Shown piece after piece: positions 1 through 9,200 of a stretch of DNA of 64,000 nucleotides. Every line of letters starts with the position of its first letter. The first letter of the stretch is position 1. Both the position numbers and the translations under genes were made by a program. The notes below the pieces were generated by a model. That model saw only the letters and a program-made list of their open reading frames with translations, was not told where the DNA came from and did no database searches. This DNA comes from Ancylostoma caninum. Taxonomy: Eukaryota; Nematoda; Chromadorea; Rhabditida; Ancylostomatidae. The stretch spans positions 74,501-138,500 of the forward strand of contig JBAJFG010000138.1 in NCBI GenBank assembly GCA_037903475.1. Direction: 5' to 3'.

Positions 1-63
1 TTGTGAGTACTCAAAGACACGTTCGCTGTGCTTTCGGACATGTGGAGGGGTGTTGCAAAACTT

Positions 64-135
64 GGGCCGAACAGGGATTCGAACCCGGGACCTCTCGCAC
101 CCTAAGCGAGAATCATACCCCTAGACCATCCGGCC
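64..135 (-). tRNA. tRNA-Pro(AGG), array copy 1
   Basis: The gene is 72 bases with a 7-bp acceptor stem, D arm, anticodon arm and T arm. The anticodon loop reads TTAGGGT, so the anticodon is AGG instead of the CGG seen in nearly all other copies. It also has a C50-U64 mismatch in the T stem (CCCTG in place of CCCGG). Both AGG and CGG decode proline. Confidence 0.8.
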
Positions 136-262
136 AACAGCCAGAATCTCTTCCAATAATTCGCTGAGCTTTTCCAGCATGAATCTGGAGTACTGCTAGT
201 TGTAAGTACTCCAAGACACGTTCGCTATGCTTTCGGACATGTGGAGGGGTATTGCAAAACTT

Positions 263-334
263 GGGCCGAACCGGGATTCGAACCCGGGACCTCTCGCACC
301 CGAAGCGAGAATCATACCCCTAGACCATCCGGCC
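263..334 (-). tRNA. tRNA-Pro(CGG), array copy 2, perfect
   Basis: This is the reference form. The acceptor stem is GGCCGGA paired with TTCGGCC, with discriminator C. The anticodon stem is CTCGC/GCGAG around the loop TTCGGGT, giving anticodon CGG. The T arm is CCGGG-TTCGAAT-CCCGG. From base 10 to the T arm it matches the general animal tRNA-Pro pattern; the acceptor stem differs. The internal A box (TGGTCTAGGGG) and B box (GGTTCGAATCC) and a downstream TTTT support pol III transcription. Confidence 0.93.
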
Positions 335-461
335 AACAGCCAGAATCTCTTTCATTATTTCGCCAAGCTTTTCCAGCATTAACCTGGAGTACTGTTGGTT
401 GCAAGTACTCCAAGACACGTTGGCTGTGCTTTCGAACATGCTGAGAGGTATTGCAAAACTT

Positions 462-533
462 GGGCTGAACCGGGATTCGAACCTGGGACCTCTCGCACCC
501 GAAGCGAGAATCATACCCCTAGACCATCCGGCC
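462..533 (-). tRNA. tRNA-Pro(CGG), copy 3, two stem mismatches
   Basis: The anticodon arm is intact (CGG). A C4-A69 mismatch lies in the acceptor stem and an A51-C63 mismatch in the T stem. This copy may be poorly functional. Confidence 0.7.
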
Positions 534-660
534 AACAGCCAGAGTCTCTTCCATTGATTCGCTGAGCTTTTCCAGCATGAATCTGGAGTACTGCTAGTTG
601 TGAGTACTCAAAGACACGTTCGCTGTGCTTTCGGACATGTGGAGGGGTGTTGCAAAACTT

Positions 661-732
661 GGGCCGAACAGGGATTCGAACCCGGGACCTCTCGCACCCG
701 AAGCGAGAATCATACCCCTAGACCATCCGGCC
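661..732 (-). tRNA. tRNA-Pro(CGG), copy 4, T-stem mismatch
   Basis: Full length with anticodon CGG and a single C50-U64 mismatch, the signature of the spacer type with GTGTTGC. Confidence 0.8.
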
Positions 733-859
733 AACAGCCAGAATCTCTTCCAATAATTCGCTGAGCTTTTCCAGCATGAATCTGGAGTACTGCTAGTTGT
801 AAGTACTCCAAGACACGTTCGCTATGCTTTCGGACATGTGGAGGGGTATTGCAAAACTT

Positions 860-931
860 GGGCCGAACCGGGATTCGAACCCGGGACCTCTCGCACCCGA
901 AGCGAGAATCATACCCCTAGACCATCCGGCC
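860..931 (-). tRNA. tRNA-Pro(CGG), copy 5, perfect
   Basis: Identical to the reference copy at 263-334, all four stems paired. Confidence 0.93.
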
Positions 932-1058
932 AACAGCCAGAATCTCTTTCATTATTTCGCCAAGCTTTTCCAGCATTAATCTGGAGTACTGCTGGTTGTT
1001 AGTACTCCAAGACACGTTGGCTGTGCTTTCGAACATGCTGAGGGGTATTGCAAAACTT

Positions 1059-1130
1059 GGGCCGAACCGGGATTCGAATCCGGGACCTCTCGCACCCGAA
1101 GCGAGAATCATACCCCTAGACCATCCGGCC
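1059..1130 (-). tRNA. tRNA-Pro(CGG), copy 6, G53A in T stem
   Basis: Full length with anticodon CGG. G53 to A breaks the G53-C61 pair that closes the T loop, a normally invariant pair. Confidence 0.72.
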
Positions 1131-1257
1131 AACAGCCAGAATCTCTTTCATTATTTCGCCGAGCTTTTCCAGCATGAATCTATAGTACTGTTAGTTGTGA
1201 GTACTCAAAGACACGTTCGCTGTGCTTTCGGACATGTGGAGGGGTGTTGCAAAACTT

Positions 1258-1329
1258 GGGCAGAACAGGGATTCGAACCCGGGACCTCTCGCACCCGAAG
1301 CGAGAATCATACCCCTAGACCATCCGGCC
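1258..1329 (-). tRNA. tRNA-Pro(CGG), copy 7, two stem mismatches
   Basis: Anticodon CGG. Mismatches are C4-U69 in the acceptor stem and C50-U64 in the T stem. Confidence 0.7.
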
Positions 1330-1456
1330 AACAGCCAGAATCTCTTCCAATAATTCGCTGAGCTTTTCCAGCATGAATCTGGAGTACTGCTAGTTGTATG
1401 TACTCCAAGACACCTTCGCTATGCTTTCGGACATGTGGAGGGGTATTGCAAAACTT

Positions 1457-1528
1457 GGGCCGAACCGGGATTCGAACCCGGGACCTCTCGCACCCGAAGC
1501 GAGAATCATACCCCTAGACCATCCGGCC
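1457..1528 (-). tRNA. tRNA-Pro(CGG), copy 8, perfect
   Basis: Identical to the reference copy at 263-334. Confidence 0.93.
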
Positions 1529-1655
1529 AACAGCCAGAATCTCTTTCATTATTTCGCTGAGCTTTTCCAGCATTAACCTGGCGTACTGTTGGTTGCAAGT
1601 ACTCCAAGACACGTTGGCTGTGCTTTCGAACATGCTGAGAGGTATTGCAAAACTT

Positions 1656-1727
1656 GGGCTGAACCGGGATTCGAACTTGGGACCTCTCGCACCCGAAGCG
1701 AGAATCATACCCCTAGACCATCCGGCC
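1656..1727 (-). tRNA. tRNA-Pro(CGG), copy 9, three stem mismatches
   Basis: Anticodon CGG is kept, but C4-A69 in the acceptor stem and changes at 51 and 52 in the T stem leave a weak T arm. Probably on its way to a pseudogene. Confidence 0.6.
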
Positions 1728-1854
1728 AACAGCCAGAGTCTCTTCCATTGATTCGCTGAGCTTTTCCAGCACTAATCTGGAGTACTGCTAGTTGTGAGTA
1801 CTCAAAGACACGTCCCCTATGTTTCCGGACATGTGGAGGGGTATTGTAAAACTT

Positions 1855-1940
1855 GGGCCGAACCGGGATTCGAACCCCTCTCGCACCCGGACCTCTCGCA
1901 CCCGAATTGCGAGAGCACTCATACCCTAGACCATCCGGCC
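1855..1940 (-). pseudogene. tRNA-Pro pseudogene, copy 10, internal duplication
   Basis: The unit is 86 bases long. The CCTCTCGCACCCG stretch is present twice and the anticodon stem reads GAATTGCGAGAGCACTC on the plus strand, so neither anticodon nor T arm can form normally. The ends still match the gene. Confidence 0.85.
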
Positions 1941-2080
1941 AACAGCGATCTCGCAGTCTCTTCCATTCTTCCATTGATTCGCTGAGCTTTTCCAGCACTA
2001 ATCTGGAGTACTGCTAGTTGTGAGTACTCAAAGACACGTCCCCTATGTTTCCGGACATGTGGAGGGGTATTGTAAAACTT

Positions 2081-2151
2081 GGGCCGAACCGGGATTCGAA
2101 CCCGGGACCTCTCGCACCCGAAGCGAGAATCATACCCTAGACCATCCGGCC
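2081..2151 (-). tRNA. tRNA-Pro(CGG), copy 11, one-base D-loop deletion
   Basis: This copy is 71 bases. One G of the AGGGG run in the D loop is missing; all stems are intact. D-loop length varies in real tRNAs, so it may still work. Confidence 0.75.
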
Positions 2152-2278
2152 AACAGCCAGAATCTCTTTCATTATTTCGCCGAGCTTTTCCAGCATGAAT
2201 CTGGAGTACTGCTAGTTGTATGTACTCCAAGACACGTTCGCTATGCTTTCGGACATGTGGAGGGGTATTGCAAAACTT

Positions 2279-2350
2279 GGGCCGAACCGGGATTCGAACC
2301 TGGGACCTCTCGCACCCGAAGCGAGAATCATACCCCTAGACCATCCGGCC
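2279..2350 (-). tRNA. tRNA-Pro(CGG), copy 12, A51-C63 mismatch
   Basis: Full length with anticodon CGG and one T-stem mismatch. Confidence 0.78.
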
Positions 2351-2477
2351 AACAGCCAGAATCTCTTCCAATAATTCGCTGAGCTTTTCCAGCATGAATC
2401 TGGAGTACTGCAAGTTGTATGTACTCCAAGACACGTTCGCTATGCTTTCGGACATGTGGAGGGGTATTGCAAAACTT

Positions 2478-2549
2478 GGGCCGAACCGGGATTCGAACCC
2501 GGGACCTCTCGCACCCGAAGCGAGAATCATACCCCTAGACCATCCGGCC
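2478..2549 (-). tRNA. tRNA-Pro(CGG), copy 13, perfect
   Basis: Identical to the reference copy at 263-334. Confidence 0.93.
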
Positions 2550-2676
2550 AACAGCCAGAATCTCTTTCATTATTTCGCCGAGCTTTTCCAGCATGAATCT
2601 GGAGTACTGCTAGTTGTGAGTACTCAAAGACACGTTCGCTGTGCTTTCGGACATGTGGAGGGGTGTTGCAAAACTT

Positions 2677-2748
2677 GGGCAGAACAGGGATTCGAACCCG
2701 GGACCTCTCGCACCCGAAGCGAGAATCATACCCCTAGACCATCCGGCC
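2677..2748 (-). tRNA. tRNA-Pro(CGG), copy 14, two stem mismatches
   Basis: Shares the C4-U69 and C50-U64 mismatches of copy 7 (1258-1329), which shows that the two units descend from the same variant. Confidence 0.7.
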
Positions 2749-2875
2749 AACAGCCAGAATCTCTTCCAATAATTCGCTGAGCTTTTCCAGCATGAATCTG
2801 GAGTACTGCTAGTTGTATGTACTCCAAGACACCTTCGCTATGCTTTCGGACATGTGGAGGGGTATTGCAAAACTT

Positions 2876-2947
2876 GGGCCGAACCGGGATTCGAACCCGG
2901 GACCTCTCGCACCCGAAGCGAGAATCATACCCCTAGACCATCCGGCC
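2876..2947 (-). tRNA. tRNA-Pro(CGG), copy 15, perfect
   Basis: Identical to the reference copy at 263-334. Confidence 0.93.
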
Positions 2948-3074
2948 AACAGCCAGAATCTCTTTCATTATTTCGCCGAGCTTTTCCAGCATGAATCTGG
3001 AGTACTGCTAGTTGTGAGTACTCAAAGACACGTTCGCTGTGCTTTCGGACATGTGGAGGGGTGTTGCAAAACTT

Positions 3075-3146
3075 GGGCCGAACAGGGATTCGAACCCGGG
3101 ACCTCTCGCACCCGAAGCGAGAATCATACCCCTAGACCATCCGGCC
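3075..3146 (-). tRNA. tRNA-Pro(CGG), copy 16, T-stem mismatch
   Basis: Full length, anticodon CGG, C50-U64 mismatch as in copy 4. Confidence 0.8.
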
Positions 3147-3273
3147 AACAGCCAGAATCTCTTCCATTGATTCGCTGAGCTTTTCCAGCATGAATCTGGA
3201 GTACTGCTAGTTGTAAGTACTCCAAGACACGTTCGCTATGCTTTCGGACATGTGGAGGGGTATTGCAAAACTT

Positions 3274-3434
3274 GGGCCGAACCGGGATTCGAACCCGGGA
3301 CCTCTCGCACCCGAAGCGACCTCTCGCACCCGAAGGAGTACTGAGTTGTAACTCCAAGACACGTATGCTTTCGGACCAAAACTTGGGCCGAGGGACCACC
3401 CGAAGCGAGAATCATACCCCTAGACCATCCGGCC
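3274..3434 (-). pseudogene. Rearranged unit with two tRNA-Pro remnants
   Basis: A T-arm plus anticodon half (about 3274-3319) runs into a repeat of CCTCTCGCACCCGAAG, then scrambled spacer, then a second start at 3385 that lacks the T arm and ends with a normal D arm and acceptor half at 3434. Two or more deletions inside a pair of units would give this. Confidence 0.85.
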
Positions 3435-3561
3435 AACAGCCAGAATCTCTTCCAATAATTCGCTGAGCTTTTCCAGCATGAATCTGGAGTACTGCAAGTT
3501 GTATGTACTCCAAGACACGTTCGCTATGCTTTCGGACATGTGGAGGGGTATTGCAAAACTT

Positions 3562-3620
3562 GGGCCGAACCGGGACCTCTCGCACCCGAAGCGAGAATCA
3601 TACCCCTAGACCATCCGGCC
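3562..3620 (-). pseudogene. tRNA-Pro pseudogene, copy 18, T arm deleted
   Basis: Only 59 bases. Thirteen bases covering the T loop and one side of the T stem are gone, removing the B box, so pol III transcription is not expected. Confidence 0.85.
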
Positions 3621-3747
3621 AACAGCCAGAATCTCTTCCATTGATTCGCTGAGCTTTTCCAGCATGAATCTGGAGTACTGCTAGTTGTGAGTACTCAAAG
3701 ACACGTTCGCTGTGCTTTCGGACATGTGGAGGGGTGTTGCAAAACTT

Positions 3748-3819
3748 GGGCCGAACAGGGATTCGAACCCGGGACCTCTCGCACCCTAAGCGAGAATCAT
3801 ACCCCTAGACCATCCGGCC
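3748..3819 (-). tRNA. tRNA-Pro(AGG), array copy 19
   Basis: Second copy with the AGG anticodon (loop TTAGGGT). It also has the C50-U64 mismatch and the same spacer type as copy 1 (64-135), so one mutant unit has spread along the array. Confidence 0.8.
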
Positions 3820-3946
3820 AACAGCCAGAATCTCTTCCAATAATTCGCTGAGCTTTTCCAGCATGAATCTCGAGTACTGCTGGTTGTAAGTACTCCAAGA
3901 CACGTTCGCTATGCTTTCGGACATGTGGAGGGGTATTGCAAAACTT

Positions 3947-4018
3947 GGGCCGAACCGGGATTGGAACCCGGGACCTCTCGCACCCGAAGCGAGAATCATA
4001 CCCCTAGACCATCCGGCC
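3947..4018 (-). tRNA. tRNA-Pro(CGG), copy 20, T-loop G57C
   Basis: All stems pair. The T loop reads TTCCAAT instead of TTCGAAT, which also changes the B box core. Confidence 0.75.
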
Positions 4019-4145
4019 AACAGCCAGAATCTCTTTCATTATTTCGCCGAGCTTTTCCAGCATTAATCTGGAGTACTGCTGGTTGTAAGTACTCCAAGAC
4101 ACGTTGGCTGTGCTTTCGAACATGCTGAGGGGTATTGCAAAACTT

Positions 4146-4217
4146 GGGCCGAACCGGGATTCGAATCCGGGACCTCTCGCACCCGAAGCGAGAATCATAC
4201 CCCTAGACCATCCGGCC
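4146..4217 (-). tRNA. tRNA-Pro(CGG), copy 21, G53A
   Basis: Same G53A change as copy 6 (1059-1130) and the same spacer type. Confidence 0.72.
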
Positions 4218-4344
4218 AACAGCCAGAATCTCTTCCAATAATTCGCTGAGCTTTTCCAGCATGAATCTGGAGTACTGCAAGTTGTGAGTACTCCAAGACA
4301 CGTTCGCTATGCTTTCGGACATGTGGAGGGGTATTGCAAAACTT

Positions 4345-4416
4345 GGGCCGAACCGGGATTGGAACCCGGGACCTCTCGCACCCGAAGCGAGAATCATACC
4401 CCTAGACCATCCGGCC
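4345..4416 (-). tRNA. tRNA-Pro(CGG), copy 22, T-loop G57C
   Basis: Same TTCCAAT T loop as copy 20. Copies 20-21 and 22-23 look like a two-unit duplication. Confidence 0.75.
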
Positions 4417-4543
4417 AACAGCCAGAATCTCTTTCATTATTTCGCCGAGCTTTTCCAGCATTAATCTGGAGTACTGCTGGTTGTAAGTACTCCAAGACAC
4501 GTTGGCTGTGCTTTCGAACATGCTGAGGGGTATTGCAAAACTT

Positions 4544-4615
4544 GGGCCGAACCGGGATTCGAACCCGGGACCTCTCGCACCCGAAGCGAGAATCATACCC
4601 CTAGACCATCCGGCC
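4544..4615 (-). tRNA. tRNA-Pro(CGG), copy 23, perfect
   Basis: Identical to the reference copy at 263-334, downstream of the CATGCTGAG-type spacer. Confidence 0.93.
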
Positions 4616-4742
4616 AACAGCCAGAGTCTCTTCCATTGATTCGCTGAGCTTTTCCAGCATGAATCTGGAGTACTGCTAGTTGTATGTACTCCAAGACACG
4701 TTCGCTATGCTTTCGGACATGTGGAGGGGTATTGCAAAACTT

Positions 4743-4814
4743 GGGCCGAACCGGGATTCGAACCCGGGACCTCTCGCACCCGAAGCGAGAATCATACCCC
4801 TAGACCATCCGGCC
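4743..4814 (-). tRNA. tRNA-Pro(CGG), copy 24, perfect
   Basis: Identical to the reference copy at 263-334. Confidence 0.93.
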
Positions 4815-4941
4815 AACAGCCAGAATCTCTTCCAATAATTCGCTGAGCTTTTCCAGCATGAATCTGGAGTACTGCTAGTTGTATGTACTCCAAGACACGT
4901 TCGCTATGCTTTCGGACATGTGGAGGGGTGTTGCAAAACTT

Positions 4942-5012
4942 GGGCCGAACCGGGATTCGAACCCGGGACCTCTCGCACCCAAGCGAGAATCATACCCCTA
5001 GACCATCCGGCC
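4942..5012 (-). pseudogene. tRNA-Pro pseudogene, copy 25, anticodon-loop deletion
   Basis: This copy is 71 bases. One base of the anticodon loop is missing, leaving a six-base loop TTGGGT. Every other element is intact, so it may be transcribed, but normal decoding is not expected. Confidence 0.75.
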
Positions 5013-5139
5013 AACAGCCAGAATCTCTTCCAATAATTCGCTGAGCTTTTCCAGCATGAATCTGGAGTACTGCTAGTTGTATGTACTCCAAGACACGTTC
5101 GCTATGCTTTCGGACATGTGGAGGGGTATTGCAAAAATT

Positions 5140-5211
5140 GGGCTGAACCGGGATTCGAACCCGGGACCTCTCGCACCCGAAGCGAGAATCATACCCCTAG
5201 ACCATCCGGCC
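5140..5211 (-). tRNA. tRNA-Pro(CGG), copy 26, C4-A69 mismatch
   Basis: Full length, anticodon CGG, one acceptor-stem mismatch. The terminator here is five Ts. Confidence 0.77.
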
Positions 5212-5338
5212 AACAGCCAGAATCTCTTCCAATAATTCGCTGAGCTTTTCCAGCATGAATCTGGAGTACTGCTAGTTGTATGTACTCCAAGACACGTTCG
5301 CTATGCCTTCGGACATGTGGAGGGGTATTGCAAAACTT

Positions 5339-5410
5339 GGGCCGAACCGGGATTCGAACCCGGGACCTCTCGCACCCGAAGCGAGAATCATACCCCTAGA
5401 CCATCCGGCC
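5339..5410 (-). tRNA. tRNA-Pro(CGG), copy 27, perfect
   Basis: Identical to the reference copy at 263-334. Confidence 0.93.
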
Positions 5411-5535
5411 AACAGCCAGAATCTCTCATTATTTCGCTGAGCTTTTCCAGCACTAATCTGGAGTACTGCTAGTTGTAAGTACTCCAAGACACGTTCGCTA
5501 TGCTTTTGGACATGTGGAGGGGTGTTGCAAAACTT

Positions 5536-5607
5536 GGGCCGAACCGGGATTCGAACCCGGGACCTCTCGCACCCGAAGCGAGAATCATACCCCTAGACCA
5601 TCCGGCC
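5536..5607 (-). tRNA. tRNA-Pro(CGG), copy 28, perfect
   Basis: Identical to the reference copy at 263-334. Confidence 0.93.
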
Positions 5608-5734
5608 AACAGCCAGAATCTCCTCCAATAATTCGCTGAGCTTTTCCAGCATTAATCTGGAGTACTGCTGGTTGTAAGTACTCCAAGACACGTTGGCTGT
5701 GCTTTCGAACATGCTGAGGGGTATTGCAAAACTT

Positions 5735-5806
5735 GGGCCGAACCGGGATTCGAACCCGGGACCTCTCGCACCCGAAGCGAGAATCATACCCCTAGACCAT
5801 CCGGCC
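5735..5806 (-). tRNA. tRNA-Pro(CGG), copy 29, perfect
   Basis: Identical to the reference copy at 263-334; the last intact gene before the right edge of the array. Confidence 0.93.
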
Positions 5807-5933
5807 AACAGCCAGAGTCTCTTCCATTGATTCGCTGAGCTTTTCCAGCACTAATCTGGAGTACTGCTAGTTGTGAGTACTCAAAGACACGTCCCCTATG
5901 CTTTCGGACATGTGGAGGGGTACTGCAAAATTT

Positions 5934-6005
5934 ATCCCGAACCGGGATTCGAACCCGGGACCTCTCGCACCCGAAGCGAGAATCATACCCCTAGACCATC
6001 CGGCC
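5934..6005 (-). pseudogene. tRNA-Pro pseudogene, copy 30, broken acceptor stem
   Basis: The 3' acceptor strand reads TTCGGGAT instead of TTCGGCCC, so pairs 1-72 and 2-71 are lost. The T-run terminator position is altered too. D, anticodon and T arms remain. Confidence 0.75.
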
Positions 6006-6132
6006 AACAGCCAGAGTCTCTTCCATTAATTTGCTGAGCTTTTCCAGCATCAATCTGGAGTACTGCTAGTTGCGAATACTCAAAGACACGTTCGCTGTGC
6101 TTTCGGACATGTGGAGGGGTATTGCAAAACTT

Positions 6133-6203
6133 GGGCCGAACCGGGATTCGAACCCGGGACCTCTCGTACCCTAGCGAGAATCATACCCCTAGACCATCCG
6201 GCA
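6133..6203 (-). pseudogene. tRNA-Pro pseudogene, copy 31, array edge
   Basis: This copy is 71 bases. The anticodon stem and loop have a deletion and a substitution (plus strand CTCGTACCCTAGCGAG) and the 5' end reads TGCCGG instead of GGCCGG. Unique DNA follows, so this is the decayed outer unit. Confidence 0.8.
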
Positions 6204-9200
6204 AACAGCTAGTGTGGCAACAAAAATTCTTGGTATGTTGTGAAATGAATCTGATGAATTCAATGCAAATTGAGCAAACTGCGTTCGTAATTGGCGGCAC
6301 CTTTTGTAGAAATTTCTATTTGAATAATGTCCGCTATTTTAAAGAGGCCCACTTTTAGCCATTCGATTTTTTTTGTTTTTCCTTTTCAAACTTGTTTTTT
6401 TGGATAGCTGCACCATATGACACTGCACCGATTTGTTTCACATTTGTTTTTCGCATTTTAGCCTTCCCTTGTTAGTCAGGCCTGTGTTCAATGTAGGGCG
6501 CGGTGACAGTTTTATGAGCACAGTTCGCGTTCGGCAAACGTCCTTAGCGGCCTTGTTAGTCGTTAGTGGAAACCTCTGGTTTTCGGCGAAAGCGCGTTCT
6601 TCGCGTTTAGCTCCGCGCCCATTGGTGGAGATGTTGTAGATGTTGATCTGTGATGCTATAGTCATAGAACGACTAGGAACACCCAGTACAGTCATGACGG
6701 TGAACTGTCGTGATGTTATAGTGTTACTTCGAAAGTCTGAGCAGAGTTGACAGATACAGAGATTATTCGCAGTGAGAATTGAATGATTTTTGAGAAATAT
6801 TTTGACAACAAAAAAATCACATTTCTCTATATTGCTAGAAATCTTTTTGTATTTGTTTTCGAATCGTTCATCTTTGCAGAGAAGGTATTTCGTGCAATCT
6901 CAACGAGCGCTGTGATTGTGGATAGAAATACGGGACGAAATGCATTCCCTATATCAAATGTTTCTGTGGTATTTAGTTCAGAGAGCAGAATACTTCCAAG
7001 TAAGTACAATTGCCCAGACTGTTCACTGCGGTGGACCACATAAATTTGACTTTTAAAACAAAACATTTTCTTTTTTCCTCTGTCCATGTCACTTCCGGTT
7101 TCAATCCGGAATTCCACTGACGTTTCAGTGGACGAGTGTTCAATATAAATTACGGTCACATCTTTTAGAGGAAAAGCGGATATCAATTCAACATGAATGT
7201 CGGAGCGAAGAACTTAAGATTTGTTGCTCCGCAGTCTTGTTCGCCTTCTCCACCAGAAATGTGTTTTGCATTAGAACGCTCACATTATTAATATTTCAAC
7301 TTTTTTTTTCGTATGACAGCTCAAGTGATTTTTGTCATTCTTGCTACTTGTTTTAAATATTCCACTTTCTTTAGCCTTTAAACTCCTAATCACAAAATCA
7401 CAAAACATTGAATCACATCTGCGTTCTGCGTCTGCTACTTTGGTGACTAAAATCTTTGTTTGTCTAGCTATTTCTCGTACCTACAATGTTCTAGTAATGT
7501 TCTAGTGGCAATAACAACTTTTTTTGAATGATTACTCTTTCTCCATTCGTTATTTGCCGCCATACGATAACAAAATTCCTCATTTATAGCTGGAGTTCCT
7601 ATGTAATTTAATCTGCTTGAAGCAATGGTTGTCACATACATACATATGTATGTATATATGGGCTAGATTCAGGTGGTGCAGGAATGTTTTGAATCGCATG
7701 CTAGTAATTATGCACAAGTTTCCAGAGGTCATCAACTGAAAAGGACTCAAAAATAGGCTATTTCAATTTTCATGAAATTTTGAAGAATAATTTCAGTCCC
7801 CCATCGCATCCCTCTTTCAACATCGAGACCATCGGTGGCGATAAATGATTTGTGATGTGGATTGTAATAGCCATACATCACTTTTGTTAGAAAAAGGTGA
7901 AATTAATGAAGAGCAGTACTTTCGCTGCTCCATTTTAGGAAATGGGCAACTTGATAGATCTAGACCAAAGTCTTTTTTTTTGAAATGAAGTTCTTTCGAA
8001 GTGAATCTTTGCTTAGATAAATGTAGAAGTTGTGTTGTTTTTTCTTTTGTTATGGATTCGGTCGGGTGAAACATTTACGCCTCAGCAGATTAGACTTTCA
8101 GCTAAAAACTCCGAAGGAAATATGGCGATTGGTATAATTATATTCTCAAATAAGTGCCATATAACAATTTATCTTTCAGGTGGAACATTTTTTTCACGGA
8201 AATTTGCTGAGCAGAGTTTTCTTCGCCTGGAAATCAAGTGCAGATCAATTATCACAGCCAATACCAGTTTGGTTGGGCTTTTTTTTTAAGGCGAAATCAT
8301 TGCACTTTCGAATTCTGTTTTCTTCTTTCCTCACTCTTCTTTATTAGCCTTTTATTGGTTTCGGAAGCGAGCTCCTCTCAAAAGACCAGACATCCAGAAA
8401 GAGTTGCCCGAAGAGTGTTACCCGAGTTTGTGTCAGACATTACACACAGATCTTTTTTTACAGGTGAACAATTGCGCAGAATACCCCTCCTTTTTGCTCC
8501 TACAAAGTGTTACCGCAAGATCTTTTTTTTTACAATGATGCGAAGCCGATATGGCAGCATACATCATCCATGCGCGATGTTTGTGAGTGTCCCACTTTTT
8601 CCTGAAACACGACGATGAATGTGAAACTGATTGATAGTGCCGATACCTATTTGAATTTACCAGTTGTTCGCTGAATGAGAAAATATTCTGTTTGAAAAGG
8701 ATTGAGCAAAACTCTGGAATTTATTAAGAAAGCTCAAAATTAGCCGGAGAATTGTGCAGGAAGTTGAACCGCAGTAGAATATTATCCCTACTTACAAAAG
8801 CATATTGATGCCGTCGAATGCACTCCGGAGATCTGAAATCTATTTTTAGGTATTGTCAATCCATTTTTAAGTACAATAGTATAGTATACGCCGTCCAAAC
8901 ACAAAAGACGCGATCTGCTTTGTAATTGCTCATGGACGTCCACGTATAGTCCCTGTCGAAAAGATAGACGGATTGCGCGCGCGTTTCATATCGTCGCGGC
9001 CGCAGAATCGTGGTGGGACCCACTACACCCTCTCACTTGGAGCATGCTCTCATCCATCGTTCAGGTCCCACCGCGTTTCTATTTTCGACAAGGATTGTAA
9101 AGAAAGAACGAAGCTCGGATGCTATTTTCATGTATGTCACAAAATATTGATTATAAATACGTATTTCCGAGTGAGAAACTATAATGTAGCGATCCTTGTG

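Larger units (their letters stand above)
1..6203 (-). repeat. Tandem array of 199-bp units, each carrying a tRNA-Pro gene
   Basis: The tRNA starts recur at 64, 263, 462, 661, 860 and so on, with a step of 199 bases in most units (197-226 at indels, shorter at one rearranged place near 3.3-3.75 kb). Each unit has a 72-base tRNA on the minus strand and a spacer of about 127 bases. The gene is followed in transcript sense by AAGTTTTGC, a pol III T-run terminator. Most spacers carry an inverted repeat (GAGTACT, or TGGAGTACT, paired with its complement around a 10-base loop). Three monomer types can be told apart by spacer words (GTGGAGGGGTGTTGC, GTGGAGGGGTATTGC, and TTCGAACATGCTGAG). The array is cut by the left window edge, so its true size is unknown. 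Short ORFs across it arise from the repeat and are not genes. Confidence 0.95.

Noticed and set aside
50..66. CCCAAGTTTTG at each tRNA 3' end resembling part of the SL1 spliced leader
   Set aside because: Only about nine bases agree, no SL donor site or Sm site follows, and the position is explained by the tRNA end plus terminator.
1..6203. Regular repeats with spacers suggesting a CRISPR array, and dozens of short ORFs of 60-128 codons
   Set aside because: The repeated part is a 72-base tRNA and the spacers are themselves homologous, unlike CRISPR. The ORFs are translations of the tRNA repeat in the non-transcribed or transcribed strand.
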